From CAVVSD01 sp963757125 (GTDB lineage Bacteria; Actinomycetota; Thermoleophilia; Solirubrobacterales; Solirubrobacteraceae): a stretch of 64,000 bases of DNA. Numbering within the stretch: position 1 is the stretch's first letter; each line of letters opens with the position of its first letter. The DNA is taken from the NCBI GenBank assembly GCA_963757125.1, contig CAVWQP010000006.1, positions 124,001-188,000 of the forward strand, given 5' to 3'. The translations under genes were made by a program, and so were the position numbers. Below the pieces are notes generated by a model. It saw only the letters and a program-made list of their open reading frames with translations. It did no database searches and was not told the DNA's origin. Shown here in pieces: positions 36,157-45,436 of the stretch.

Positions 36157-36594
36157 TCAGCGGCGGCGCGCGCCGTGCGCGCTCCAGTCGCACACCGGTC
36201 CGGCGATGCTGCGTGCCGCTGCCGAGATGACGTGGCGGCACCAGGTGCGGTCACACGCACACGTATGTGGGGCCACCAGGTTGCAGAACGGGGTCCGGCC
36301 CGGGCGATCGCTCAGGACGAGGAGCGGCAGGCCCGGGTACGTCGCGGCGACGTGCTCGATCAGCGAGCGGCGGCCGTGGCCGGCCGTGACGCCGATGACG
36401 ACGAGGTCCGGCTCGTCCTCGGCGAGCGCCGTCATCGCGTCGTCGGACCCGAGGACCCAGAGGGTGTCGGCCGGCGACAGCGCGCAGACGGCGACGCGTC
36501 CTCGATGGACGTCGTGGTCGACGATCAGGACGCGGTGGACGTCCTTGGGACGGCCGGTGTACGCCCGCGACGATGCCTGCTTCCGGAATCTCAT
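36157..36594 (-). CDS. Receiver-like protein lacking the phospho-acceptor, with a Cys-rich tail
   Basis: A 145-residue protein. RVLIVDHDVH and PDLVVIGVTAGHG follow a receiver fold, but the phospho-Asp position holds Gly68 and the usual Lys is missing. The C-terminus has C104, C112, C114, C119 and C135 (FCNLVAPHTCACDRTWC), suggesting metal binding. It sits between a GGDEF-EAL protein and a hybrid kinase, so a signalling role is plausible. I do not recognise a named family. A start at ATG 36594 is weakly supported (AGGGG upstream). Confidence 0.55.
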   Translation of the reverse strand: MRFRKQASSRAYTGRPKDVHRVLIVDHDVHRGRVAVCALSPADTLWVLGSDDAMTALAEDEPDLVVIGVTAGHGRRSLIEHVAATYPGLPLLVLSDRPGRTPFCNLVAPHTCACDRTWCRHVISAAARSIAGPVCDWSAHGARRR

Positions 36595-36748
36595 ACCCCT
36601 GTGATCGGATCCCGCATAGCGCGACGCATACTGCAAAGCGGTAGTGGCAACGTGACGCCTCGTCGGGAAGCACGGTGTATCGTCGGGACGCTGGCGCTCC
36701 ATCGATCGCACGTCGTGTGACCGAACCGCCGAGGTTGGGAGAGCAGGC
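36595..36748. other. Divergent intergenic region of the signalling block
   Basis: About 150 nt without a gene, of lower GC than its surroundings. It probably holds the promoters of the pseudo-receiver (minus) and the hybrid kinase (plus). TATCGT near 36677-36682 is a candidate -10. Confidence 0.3.
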
Positions 36749-36814
36749 ATGCCGGACGTCACGCCCATCCTGGGACTCCGGCGTTCGGGCGCCGCCCCTG
36801 ACAGGCCCACGTGA
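36749..36814 (+). CDS. Possible 21-residue leader peptide coupled to the hybrid kinase
   Basis: ATG 36749 is preceded by GGGAGA at 6 nt. The frame encodes 21 residues (MPDVTPILGLRRSGAAPDRP plus T) and its TGA at 36812-36814 overlaps the GTG start of the kinase, which has only a weak ribosome site. That layout suits translational coupling. No homologue is recognised, and it may be chance. Confidence 0.35.
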   Translation: MPDVTPILGLRRSGAAPDRPT

Positions 36815-39800
36815 ACGGCTCCGACGAGGGGTCCATCCTCCTGGTGGAGGACAACCCCGACGATGCCGTCTTCGTGCGCGAAGGCCTCACGTTGGCCGGC
36901 GGGCGGTTCTCGATGGTCGTGGTCCCGACCCTCGCCGCCGCGCTCGAGCACCTCGCGGAGCTCGCACCGACCTGCATCATCGCGGACCTCGGCCTCCCGG
37001 ATGCCGAAGGCATCGAGATCGTCGTCACACTGCAGGACGCCGCTCCCGCCGTGCCCGTCGTCGTGCTCACCGAGCAGGGCGACGAGCGCCGCGACGGGCT
37101 CGAAGCCATCCGCGCCGGTGCCGAGGACTACCTGACGAAGAGCCAGCTCTCCGGGGACATGTTCGTCCGGGTGTTGCGCCACGCGATCGAGCGCAGACGG
37201 GTCGCCGATCAGCTACGGACCTCTCAGCGTCTCCTGCAGGGCGCGATCGCGGCATCCGGTACCGGCATGGCGATCGTCCATCTCGATGGATCCGCGCGCC
37301 TCGTCAACCCGGCGTTGGAAGGGATGCTCGGGATGCAGCCGGACGAGCTGCTGGGTCACGATCTCTCCGAGATCGTGCTGCCGGCGGAGCGGGCCCGGGC
37401 GATGGCGGGCTTCACGCGCGTCGCCACCGGCGAGACCGAATCACTCCGCGACGAGACGACGTACCGGCACAGCGGGGGCCATGAGGTTCCCGTCGCCCTC
37501 GAGCTGTCACTGATCCGAGACGGACTCGGCCAGCCCGTCCACATCTTCCTCCAGGTCCAGGACATCACGGAGCGCAAGGCCGCAGAGATCACGCAGGCGA
37601 GGCTCGCGGCCATCGTCGAGAACAGCCCTGACGCGATGTACCTCCAGGACACCGCCGGGGTCATCACCACATGGAGCCCTGGCGCCGCGGCGCAGTACGG
37701 GTACGGAGCGGAGGAGATCATCGGTCGCAACGTCGCCCTGCTGATCCCCGACGAGCAGCGGGAGGAGCAGGAGCACGTTCTCGGCGAGCTGCGCGAGGGG
37801 CGGGTCACCTGGCCGTATGCCACGAGACGGACGACGCGCAGCGGGTCGGTCCTCGACGTGTCGATCAGCGTCGCGCCGGTGACCGACGACGACGGGGACG
37901 TCGTCGCAGGGTCCGTCGTCTCGCGGGACATCGGCAGCACGAAGGCCGCGGAGAGGGCGCTGCGCGAGAGCGAGGACAGGTACCGCGGAATGGTCGAGAC
38001 CGCGGGCGAGGGGGTGTGGCTGCTCGAGCCGGAAGGGACGACGACGTTCGTGAACGCTCGCATGGCCTCCATGTTCGGCCGCAGCGCGGAGCGGATGCTC
38101 GGGCGGCCGTGGCGCGATCTGGTGGACGCGCAGGACCACCCACAGGCCCAGCTCTGTCTGGAGGACGTGGGTCCGACGGCGGCGACGCGTGAGGTGCGCC
38201 TGCGCCGGGACGACGGAAGCGTGTTCTGGGCCAGCCTGTCCACCGCGCAACAGACGGACGCGCGCGGCGCGGCGGCCGGCACGCTCGCGATGGTGACCGA
38301 CATCAGCGAGCGCAAGGAGGCCGAGCAGGATCTGCTCGAGCGCGAGCGCCGGTTCCGGGCGGTCTTCGACCATGCCCAGGAGGCCATGCTCGTCACCGAC
38401 GACGATCAGCGCCAGATCGACGTGAACCCCGCGGCGTGCACCCTCTTCGGGATCGAGAGGGACGACCTGCTGAGGCTCCGGCTCAGCGACGTCATGGACG
38501 CGTCGGTGACCGACCGGTTCGTGGCCAGGCTCCGCGGCGACGGCGACGACGACAACGTCAGCGGCGCCACGACCATCACGCGTCCTGGTGACGGCGGCGT
38601 GCGCGACGTGCAGTACACGACCACGGACAACATCTTCCCCGGCGGGCATCTCGTCGTCCTTCGCGACATGACGAACCGCAATCGACGCGACGCCGAGCGT
38701 GTCGCGCTCGAGGATCGGCTCAACCAGACGCAGCGCATGGAGACCGTAGGCCAGTTCGCCGGCGGCATCGCGCACGACTTCAACAACCTGCTCGCCGTGA
38801 TCCTCAACTACGCGCAGTTCGCCGAGGACGGCAAGGACCTGGGCGCAGTGCGTGCCGACGTCCGTCAGCTGCGCACGGCGGCCGAGCGAGCGCGCGATCT
38901 CACGAACCAGCTTCTCCTGTTCAGCCGCAGGGACGTCGCCCGCACGGAGGTCTTCGACGTCGGCGCGCCTGGTGCGTGACACGCACCGGCTGCTCGAGCG
39001 CGTCATGGTGTCGAACATCGTCCTCGCCGCGGACGTGTCGGCGGTCCCGCTGTGGATCGACGCCGATCCAGGACAGGTGGATCAGGCGGTCATGAACCTC
39101 GTCATCAACGCACGCGACGCGATGCCCGACGGCGGGTTGCTGACGGTCGCCGCACGCCGACGGGAGGACGACGGCGCCGAGCCCGTCGCGGAGATCACCG
39201 TCACCGACACCGGGATCGGCATTCCCGACGAGATCGCCGACCGGGTCTTCGAGCCCTTCTACACCACCAAGGAGAAGGGCTCAGGGACGGGTCTCGGACT
39301 GTCGATGGTGTACGGCATCGTCGAGGGCGCAGGCGGTGTGATCACGCTGGACTCGCGCGTCGGCTCCGGGACCTGCCTCACGATCACCCTGCCGCTGGTG
39401 GCCGACGCTGCGGTGCCGGGGCGGCCGACGGGACCGAACGAGCACGATGCCACGCCCGGGGGGAACGACCGCCGCGTGCTGCTCGTGGACGACGAGGACG
39501 GCGTCCGGGATGTCGCGGAGAGGATCCTCGCAGAGGCCGGCTATGTCCCGATCGCCGTCGCGGATGCGACCGCGGCCCTCGCGCTCATGGCCACCGACGA
39601 CATCGACCTCCTCCTCACCGACGTCGTCATGCCCGGCATGTCCGGCGTCGAGCTCGTGCGCCGCACCGGCATCGATCGCCCGGGCCTGCCGACCGTGATG
39701 ATGTCCGGCTTCAGCGAGCAGCTCGGTCGCGTCGAGTCCGGCGCCGAGATCCTGCGCAAGCCGTTCACGCGCCAGACGCTGCTGGATGCGCTCGAGCGCG

Positions 39801-39832
39801 CATGGGAGCGCCGCCGGGTGCTCACGCCGTGA
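36811..39832 (+). pseudogene. Hybrid sensor histidine kinase (REC-PAS4-HisKA-HATPase-REC), frameshifted as read
   Basis: About 1006 residues after correcting one base. An N-terminal receiver (8-122, ILLVEDNPDDA, ADLGLPDAEG) is followed by four PAS domains (about 145-640). Then come HisKA with FAGGIAHDFNNLLAVI, HATPase (VMNLVINARDAM, TDTGIGIP, GSGTGLGLSMVYGIV) and a C-terminal receiver (LLVDDEDGVRD, LLTDVVMPGMSG). The frame breaks near 38967: GGCGCGCCTGG carries one extra base, and without it DVGALVRDTHRLL reads on. The stop overlaps the next LuxR regulator (GTGA). No membrane segments are seen, so it is a cytoplasmic sensor. Confidence 0.85.
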
Positions 39833-40464
39833 CGCCCGTCGAGGCTCCCATCACGGTGCTCATCATCGAGGACCACCTGGCGGTGCGCACAGGTCTGGAG
39901 ATGCTGCTGCGAAGCCGGGGCTTCGACATCGCGGGGGTCGCGGAGGACGCGGCCGGCGGCTTGCGGTTGGCGGCGTCACGCGCGCCCGATGTCGCCGTCG
40001 TCGATCTTGCCCTGCGGGAGGGCGACGGCATCGAGGTGGCGCGCGCGCTCAGCTCTGGCGATGCGACGGTCGGGGTGGTCATCCACACCGGGAGCATCGA
40101 CGCGGCGCAGCTCGACGCCGCGTCCGCCTGCGGAGCACGGGGGTTCGTCATGAAGACGAGCGACGCCGAGATCCTCGTACGGGCGATTCAGGCGGTGGCA
40201 CGCGGAGACGTGTTCGTGGATCCCACGGTCCAGCGCCTCCTGGGCGTGCACCGCGCCCGGCGGCCGAGGACGACCTCACGCGAGCGCGAGATCCTCCAGC
40301 GACTCTCGGACGGCGAGACCGGCGAGCAGATCGCGACGGCGATGTACCTCTCACCGGAGACGGTGCGCACCCACCTTCGCAACACGATGCGCAAGCTCGA
40401 GGCGAGCACGCGCGTGCAGGCGGTCGCGATCGCGCTCCGCGACGGCGAGATCGTCGCGGCCTGA
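39829..40464 (+). CDS. NarL/LuxR family response regulator
   Basis: A 211-residue regulator. The receiver has VLIIEDHLAVR and phospho-Asp in VAVVDLALREGDG, with the Lys in GFVMKTSDAE. The HTH has TSREREILQRLSDGETGEQIA and SPETVRTHLRNTMRKLE. GTG 39829 overlaps the hybrid kinase stop, so it is the likely output partner of that kinase. A hairpin follows its stop. Confidence 0.9.
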   Translation: MTPVEAPITVLIIEDHLAVRTGLEMLLRSRGFDIAGVAEDAAGGLRLAASRAPDVAVVDLALREGDGIEVARALSSGDATVGVVIHTGSIDAAQLDAASACGARGFVMKTSDAEILVRAIQAVARGDVFVDPTVQRLLGVHRARRPRTTSREREILQRLSDGETGEQIATAMYLSPETVRTHLRNTMRKLEASTRVQAVAIALRDGEIVAA

Positions 40465-40472
40465 GGCGGCCC

Positions 40473-40488
40473 GGCGCGACGTCGCGCC
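40473..40488. terminator. 16-bp perfect palindrome after the LuxR regulator
   Basis: GGCGCGAC/GTCGCGCC starts 9 nt after the stop and folds as a 6-bp GC stem with an ACGT loop. It is the likely end of the kinase-regulator transcript. Confidence 0.5.
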
Positions 40489-40522
40489 TCATCGGTTGCA
40501 CACCGGTGGGACTCTCGTGGGC

Positions 40523-41119
40523 ATGACGCCGCAGCTCACGCTGCCCGACGCGGGCATCACGGACGGGACGGTGCTGCTCCGCATGCCGGTCGTGGACGAC
40601 GTCGATGCGCTCCTGCCCTCGTTCGCCGACCCCGAGCTGCGCGAGGCCGGCAACCTCCCCGACTTCGATCGCCCACAGATGCTCGCGATGCTGCCGCAGC
40701 TCCCCGCGCTCGCCGCGAGCGGCCGGCTGCTGCCGCTGATCGCGCTCGACCCGCGGTCCGGCGACTGCGTCGGCGGCGGCACGCTGCACCACCTCGACGC
40801 CGAGCGCTCGATCATCGAGATCGGCTATTGGGTGCTTCCGGCGGCCCGCCGCCGCGGGCACGCGACGCGCATCGCGCGGCTGCTGGCCGAGCACGCGTTC
40901 TCGCTCGGCGTGATCAGGGTCGCCGCGTACGTGAACGTCGGCAACGTCGCGTCCGAGCGCGTCCTCGAGCGGGCGGGGTTCGTGCGGGAGGGCGTCGTGC
41001 GGTCGATGCCGGTGCCCAGCGGCGCGCGGATCGACAAGACGCTGTTCTCGTGCCTTGACTCGACGAGCGATGATGAAAAAGCATTCACGCGACAGCGCCA
41101 CCGATCGATGGGGGACAAC
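40523..41119 (+). CDS. GNAT family N-acetyltransferase (RimJ/RimL-like), 3' end uncertain
   Basis: The core of about 180 residues has IEIGYWVLPAARRRGHATRIARLLAEHAF, the acetyl-CoA loop of GNAT enzymes, and NVASERVLERAGFVREGVVR, typical of RimJ/RimL types. After DKTLFSCLD there is no stop: the frame stays open into the next gene (VOC). A TGA at 41054-41056, one base out of frame, would give a normal end, so an indel may have removed the stop. The acceptor substrate is unknown. Confidence 0.78.
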
Positions 41120-41622
41120 ATGAGCAGCGTCGACGTGAGCAGCGACAACGCGACCGGCAGCCCGCCGGTGAAGCCGGGCGAGATGCGGCTCGAGGTCGTG
41201 GTCGTGCCGGTCTCGGACGTCGACCGGGCGAAGGCGCTTCTACGAGTCGCTGGGCTGGCGGCTCGACGCCGACCTCGCCGTGGACGACGGCTACCGGGTG
41301 GTGCAGCTCACGCCCCCGGGCTCCGGCTGCTCGATCATCTTCGGCGACGGGCGTCACGGCGGCCGCGCCCGGCTCGTCCGAGGGTCTGCAGCTCTCGGTC
41401 TACGACATCGACGCGGCCCGCGCCGACCTGGTCGCGCGCGGGGTCGACGTCAGCGAGCCGTTCCACGACGTGACCGGGATCTTCCATCACGCCGGGACCG
41501 AGGGCCGCGTGAGCGGGCCGGCGCCGGAGCACGCCGACTACGGCTCGTTCGCCGCCTTCAGCGATCCGGACGGCAACGGCTGGCTGCTCCAGGAGATCAA
41601 GACCCGGCTCCCGGGCCGCTGA
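41120..41622 (+). pseudogene. VOC family (glyoxalase/bleomycin-resistance) protein, frameshifted as read
   Basis: 166 residues when two extra bases are removed. The start MSSVDVSSDNATGSPPVKPG is followed by a VOC core (MRLEVVVVPVSDVDRAKAFYES, VQLTPPGSGCSIIFGDG). The frame shifts near 41235 (GGCGCTTC) and again near 41352 (GGGCGTC), after which SVYDIDAARADLVARGVDVSE and DPDGNGWLLQEIKTRLPGR are in frame. GGGGGA precedes the ATG. VOC proteins bind metal and act on glyoxal or aromatic substrates. Confidence 0.75.
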
Positions 41623-41635
41623 GAGGAGACGGCCG

Positions 41636-41804
41636 ATGGCGACGACGTACGAGTCGGTCGAGGATCTCGCGGAGGCCCTGCAGGCGGGCGGCCGCGGCAC
41701 ACGGCAAGCACGAGGAGCGGACCGGCGAGGCCGACGCGAACTGGCCGGACTGGTACGCGCTGTACATGGTGCGCGAGCGCGCCGGCGAGGAGCTGCCGAC
41801 ATGA
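41636..41804 (+). pseudogene. Small conserved protein of about 55 residues, frameshifted as read
   Basis: MATTYESVEDLAEALQ joins RAAAAHGKHEERTGEADANW and PDWYALYMVRERAGEELPT when one G is removed near 41686. AGGAG lies before the ATG. The protein is acidic and has no known domain; I recognise it only as a small partner of VOC/oxidoreductase clusters. The stop overlaps the next ATG. Confidence 0.6.
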
Positions 41805-43174
41805 ACAGCGACTACGACGTGATCGTGCTCGGCGGCGGCTCGCCGGGCGAGCACTGCGCGGGCGCGCTGGCCGAGGGCGGCCTGCGCGTGGCCGTCGTCG
41901 AGCGCGAGCTCGTCGGCGGGGAGTGCTCGTACTGGGCGTGCATCCCGTCGAAGACGCTGCTGCGGCCGGGCGAGGCGGTCCACGGGGCGCGCGAGGCGGC
42001 CGCGACCGCCGAGGTCGACGTCGAGGCGGCGCTCGCCTGGCGCGACTTCATGGTCTCCGACTACTCCGACGCCGGCCAGGAGCGCTGGCTGGCCGACAAC
42101 GGCATCGACCTGCTGCGCGGCACCGGCCGGCTCGCCGGCCCGGGCGTCGTCGAGGTCGACGGCGTGCGCCACACCGCCGACCACGTCGTCCTCGCGAACG
42201 GCGCCGATCCGGTGGTCCCGCCGGTGCCGGGCCTGCGCGAGCTCGAGGGCGTCTGGACCAACCGCGAGGCGACCGCCATGAAGGCCGTCCCGCGCCGCCT
42301 GCTCATCCTGGGCGGCGGGCCGGTCGGCGTGGAGATGGCGCAGGCGGTGCGCCGGCTCGGCGGCGAGGTCGTGATCGTCGACATGGTCCGAGCCACGTGC
42401 TCGGCGCGGGAGCCGGCGCCGCTGGGCGAGGCGCTCGGCGAGGTGCTGCGCCGCGAGGGCATCGAGCTCGTGCTGTCGGCCAACGCGACGGCCGCGCGCC
42501 GCGACGGCGAGGACTACGTCCTCGAGCTCGACGACGGGCGCGAGCTGCGCGGCGACCGGCTGCTCGTCGCCACCGGCCGGCGACCGCGGGTGCGCGGGAT
42601 CGGGCTCGAGACCGTCGGGGTCGAGCCGGACGCCCACGGCGTCCCGGTCGACGCGCACCTGCGCGCGGGCGAGCAGCTCTGGGCGATCGGGGACGTCAAC
42701 GGCCTCTGGCCGCTGACCCACGTCGGCAAGTACCAGGGCGACGTGGTCGCCGCGAACATCCTCGGGGAGCCGCGCAAGGCCAACTACGAGGCCGTTCCGC
42801 GCGTCGTCTACACCGATCCGCAGGCCGCCGCGGTGGGCGCCGACGCCGGCCGCTTCAGCGCGATGGTCCCGCTGTCGGAGGTCGCGAAGACCGCGACCTA
42901 CACGCGCGCATACGCCGAGAGCAACGGCTTCCTGACGCTCCTCAGCGACGGCGAGCGGCTGACCGGCGCCTACGCGCTCGGTCCCGAGGCGGGCGAGTGG
43001 CTGCAGCAGGCCACGCTCGCGATCCGCGCCCACGTCCCGCTCGACGTCCTGGCCGACACGATCCAGCCGTTCCCGACGTTCTCGGAGATCTACGTCGCGG
43101 CGCTGAAGGCGCTGCGCCAGGAGATCGCGGCGGCGCACAAGCCGGTCGGCGCCGGCCCGCCCATGGCGGGCTGA
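41801..43174 (+). CDS. FAD/NAD(P)-dependent pyridine nucleotide-disulfide oxidoreductase
   Basis: A 457-residue flavoprotein. FAD motif VIVLGGGSPGEHCAGALAEGG; redox disulfide region GGECSYWACIPSKTLL, where the usual CxxxxC is present; NAD motif LLILGGGPVGVEMAQAVRRLG; and the C-terminal dimer domain with AIRAHVPLDVLADTIQPFPT. It resembles dihydrolipoyl dehydrogenase or mercuric reductase relatives. Around 42386-42416 three extra bases (GTCCGAGCCACGTGCTCGGCG) locally scramble an otherwise conserved EHVLAREPAPLGEALG segment while keeping the overall frame. Confidence 0.85.
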   Translation: MNSDYDVIVLGGGSPGEHCAGALAEGGLRVAVVERELVGGECSYWACIPSKTLLRPGEAVHGAREAAATAEVDVEAALAWRDFMVSDYSDAGQERWLADNGIDLLRGTGRLAGPGVVEVDGVRHTADHVVLANGADPVVPPVPGLRELEGVWTNREATAMKAVPRRLLILGGGPVGVEMAQAVRRLGGEVVIVDMVRATCSAREPAPLGEALGEVLRREGIELVLSANATAARRDGEDYVLELDDGRELRGDRLLVATGRRPRVRGIGLETVGVEPDAHGVPVDAHLRAGEQLWAIGDVNGLWPLTHVGKYQGDVVAANILGEPRKANYEAVPRVVYTDPQAAAVGADAGRFSAMVPLSEVAKTATYTRAYAESNGFLTLLSDGERLTGAYALGPEAGEWLQQATLAIRAHVPLDVLADTIQPFPTFSEIYVAALKALRQEIAAAHKPVGAGPPMAG

Positions 43175-43189
43175 CAGGAGGCGAGACGA

Positions 43190-43928
43190 GTGACCATCGA
43201 GCCGCAGCTGCGCGGGCAGACCGTCGTCGTGATCGGCGGCAGCGCCGGCATCGGGCTGGAGACCGCCCGGCAGGCACGGGCCGAGGGGGCCGACGTCATC
43301 CTGGCCGGCCGCGATCCCGACCGGCTGGAGAGCGCGGCAGCGAGCTCGGCGCGTCGGGCACCGCGGCGTTCGACGCGAACGACTCGGCGGCCGTCGAGGC
43401 CTTCTTCGCGCGGCCTCGACGGGCCCATCGACCACGTGATGGTCACCGCCGGCGGCCCGTACTACGCGCCGCTGGCCGAGATGGACTTCGACGAGGCGCG
43501 CCGCGCGCTCCAGCAGCACCCGATGCTGATGGTCGGCGTCGCCCGCCACGGCGCGCCGCAAGGTCCGGCCGGGCGGCACGCTCGTGTTCATGGGCGGCAC
43601 GGGCGGGCGCAGCCCGTCCAAGGGCGTCGGTCTCGTCTCGGCGATGACCGCGGCGCTCCCGGCCCTGACCGCCAGCCTGGCGCTCGAGGTCGCGCCGGTC
43701 CGCGTCAACCTCATCGCCGCCGGGTTCGTCGACACGCCGCTGTCGGCGTCGCTCCTCGGCGACGGGCTGCGAGGCGCGCCGCGACGAGCTCCGCGCGACG
43801 CTCCCGATCGGGCGCGTCGTGGGGCCGGCCGACGTCGCCGCCCTGGCGGTGCACCTCATGACCAACACCGCGCTGACCGGGCGCGACCTACGACATCGAC
43901 GGCGGGCAGCAGCCTGCTCGCCGGGTGA
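43190..43928 (+). pseudogene. Short-chain dehydrogenase/reductase, multiply frameshifted as read
   Basis: About 246 residues once repaired. The NAD motif VVVIGGSAGIGLETARQAR is intact, as are DHVMVTAGGPYYAPL and VRVNLIAAGFVDTPLSASLL. The frame changes near 43341, 43410, 43560, 43772, 43889 and 43914, mostly single extra bases. The net length fits one deletion and five insertions. An SDR of this type with an altered active site (no obvious YxxxK) is found beside VOC/peroxiredoxin clusters. AGGAGG precedes the GTG start. Confidence 0.75.
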
Positions 43929-43942
43929 GGGAGAGCCGCGTC

Positions 43943-44537
43943 ATGCGCTCCGACATGGTCCCCGGCGGCGACGTTCCCGGACTACGAGCTGCCCGATCAG
44001 GACAGCGTCCCGCGGCGGCTCAGCGAGATCCAGGGCGACGACCCGCTGATCCTCACGCTCGCCCGCGGCCACTACTGCCCGAAGGAGCATCAGCAGCACC
44101 TCGAGCTCGCCGCGCTCTATCCGAAGATCGCGGTCGCCTACACGCAGGTCGCCACGATCTCGACCGACGTGCATCACACGTCCCAGGAGTTCCGCGCGTC
44201 GGTCGGCGCGCAGTGGCCGTTCCTCTCCGACCCGGAGCGCATCGTCCAGAAGGACCTCGAGATCCAGGAGTACACCGACCCCGAGAACGACCCGATGATC
44301 CCGCACACGCTCGTGCTGAGGCCGGGCCTGGTCATCCACCGCATCTACAACGGCTACTGGTTCTGGGGCCGCCCGTCGACCGTCGACCTCTGGCACGACC
44401 TGCGCGAGGTCACGCGCGAGATCCGGCCCGACTGGGACCTGAGCACGCCAGGGCTGCGCGACGCGTGGGACGCGGGCGACCGCTCGCCCTTCCACGGCTA
44501 CTCGCGAGGATCGAGCGGCGGCTCGGCGTCGTCGTAG
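43943..44537 (+). pseudogene. Redoxin-domain protein, frameshifted as read
   Basis: 197 residues after removing one base near 43974. The thioredoxin-like core reads TFPDYELPDQDS, then LILTLARGHYCPKEHQQHLEL with a single peroxidatic-like Cys, and TLVLRPGLVIHRIYNGYWFWG. It probably reduces peroxides or supports the neighbouring flavoprotein. The end overlaps the convergent SnoaL gene by 40 nt. Confidence 0.72.
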
Positions 44538-45332
44538 ATCCGGGCCGCGGCGAGCTTCCCGCTCGGCCCCCGGACGTAGACGGCGACCCCGGGCTGCGGC
44601 GGCATCTCGGTCCGGCCCCAGCGGACGACGTTGTACTCCAGCGCGCACGCCCGGCCGTCGTCGACGACCGTGCAGTGCTCGAGCGGGATGCCGCCGCCGT
44701 TGGAGAAGAGCCGCTCGAAGAAGGCGCGGACCGCCGTCCGTGCCGTGGAACGCGGCGCCCGTCGGCGCGCGGGCGTAGCCGTCCGGCTCGAACGCGGCGA
44801 CGACCGCGTCGAGGTCGCCCGCCGCGAGCGCCCGCTGGTACTCGCCGACGACGTCCGCGGGGTGCAGGTCGGGGTCGGGCTGCAGCAGCGGCGGCCGTGC
44901 GCTGTGGCGGCCGGTCAGCGGCACGGTCGATCAGTAGAGCCGCAGCTCCTGGATCCGCTCGCCCGCCGGGTGGTCGGCGACGAGCGCGAAAGGCACCTCG
45001 ACCCGCCCGCCGTCGCCGTCGACGTGCAGGAGGACCTCCTCGAACCCATGGGTGCGCAGGACGACGCGCTCGACGTCCTCGACGACGACGTCGCGCTCCG
45101 CGTACCACGCGCTCATCTCGGCGACGAACGCGGTGAACGCCTCCACGCCCTTGATGCGCCCGCGCACCGGGTGGTGCACCTCGGGCTCGCCGGCGAACGA
45201 CTCCACGAGCGCATCCGTGTCGCCGGCGATCAGCCCGTCGAAGAACGGGACGTCGACGATCGTGTCCCGCTGCTGCTTGTCCAGGAACTGCTGGAGCACC
45301 GGCGCGCTGAACAGCTCGGGGACCCACGGCAT
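44498..45332 (-). pseudogene. Two-domain SnoaL/NTF2-like protein broken by a stop and a frameshift
   Basis: One gene of about 278 codons. The first domain runs from PWVPELFSAPVLQQFLDKQQ to RIQELRLY, then an in-frame TGA (44931-44933) stands where a Trp is expected. The second domain starts PLTGRHSARPPLLQPDPDL and has GEYQRALAAGDLDAVVAAFE. A frame change near 44745 (one extra base) precedes AVRAFFERLFSNGGGIPLEH. Both domains are snoaL-like cone folds. The TGA and the first frame are in register, which supports a single original gene. Confidence 0.65.
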
Positions 45333-45361
45333 GCGGGGAGCGTCCCACATCGGCGCGAGCA

Positions 45362-45381
45362 TCCGGGGGAGAGCCCCCGGA
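45362..45381. promoter_or_regulatory. Hairpin in the divergent region upstream of the GIN lipoprotein
   Basis: TCCGGGGG-AGAG-CCCCCGGA, an 8-bp perfect stem, sits between the divergent SnoaL and lipoprotein genes. Its function is unknown. Confidence 0.35.
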
Positions 45382-45424
45382 CGACCCGGCCGCTGTCCCC
45401 AGTGCCGCCGCGCGGGGCCGGACG

Positions 45425-45430
45425 TAGCGT
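45425..45430 (+). promoter_or_regulatory. -10 box TAGCGT for the leaderless GIN lipoprotein
   Basis: TAGCGT is followed by 6 nt and then ATG 45437. Confidence 0.4.
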
Positions 45431-45436
45431 CGCAGC

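Noticed and set aside
41120..44537. Programmed ribosomal frameshifting to explain the VOC, SDR and redoxin genes
   Set aside because: There are too many shifts, at unrelated sites and on both strands, without slippery heptamers. Error or decay is simpler.
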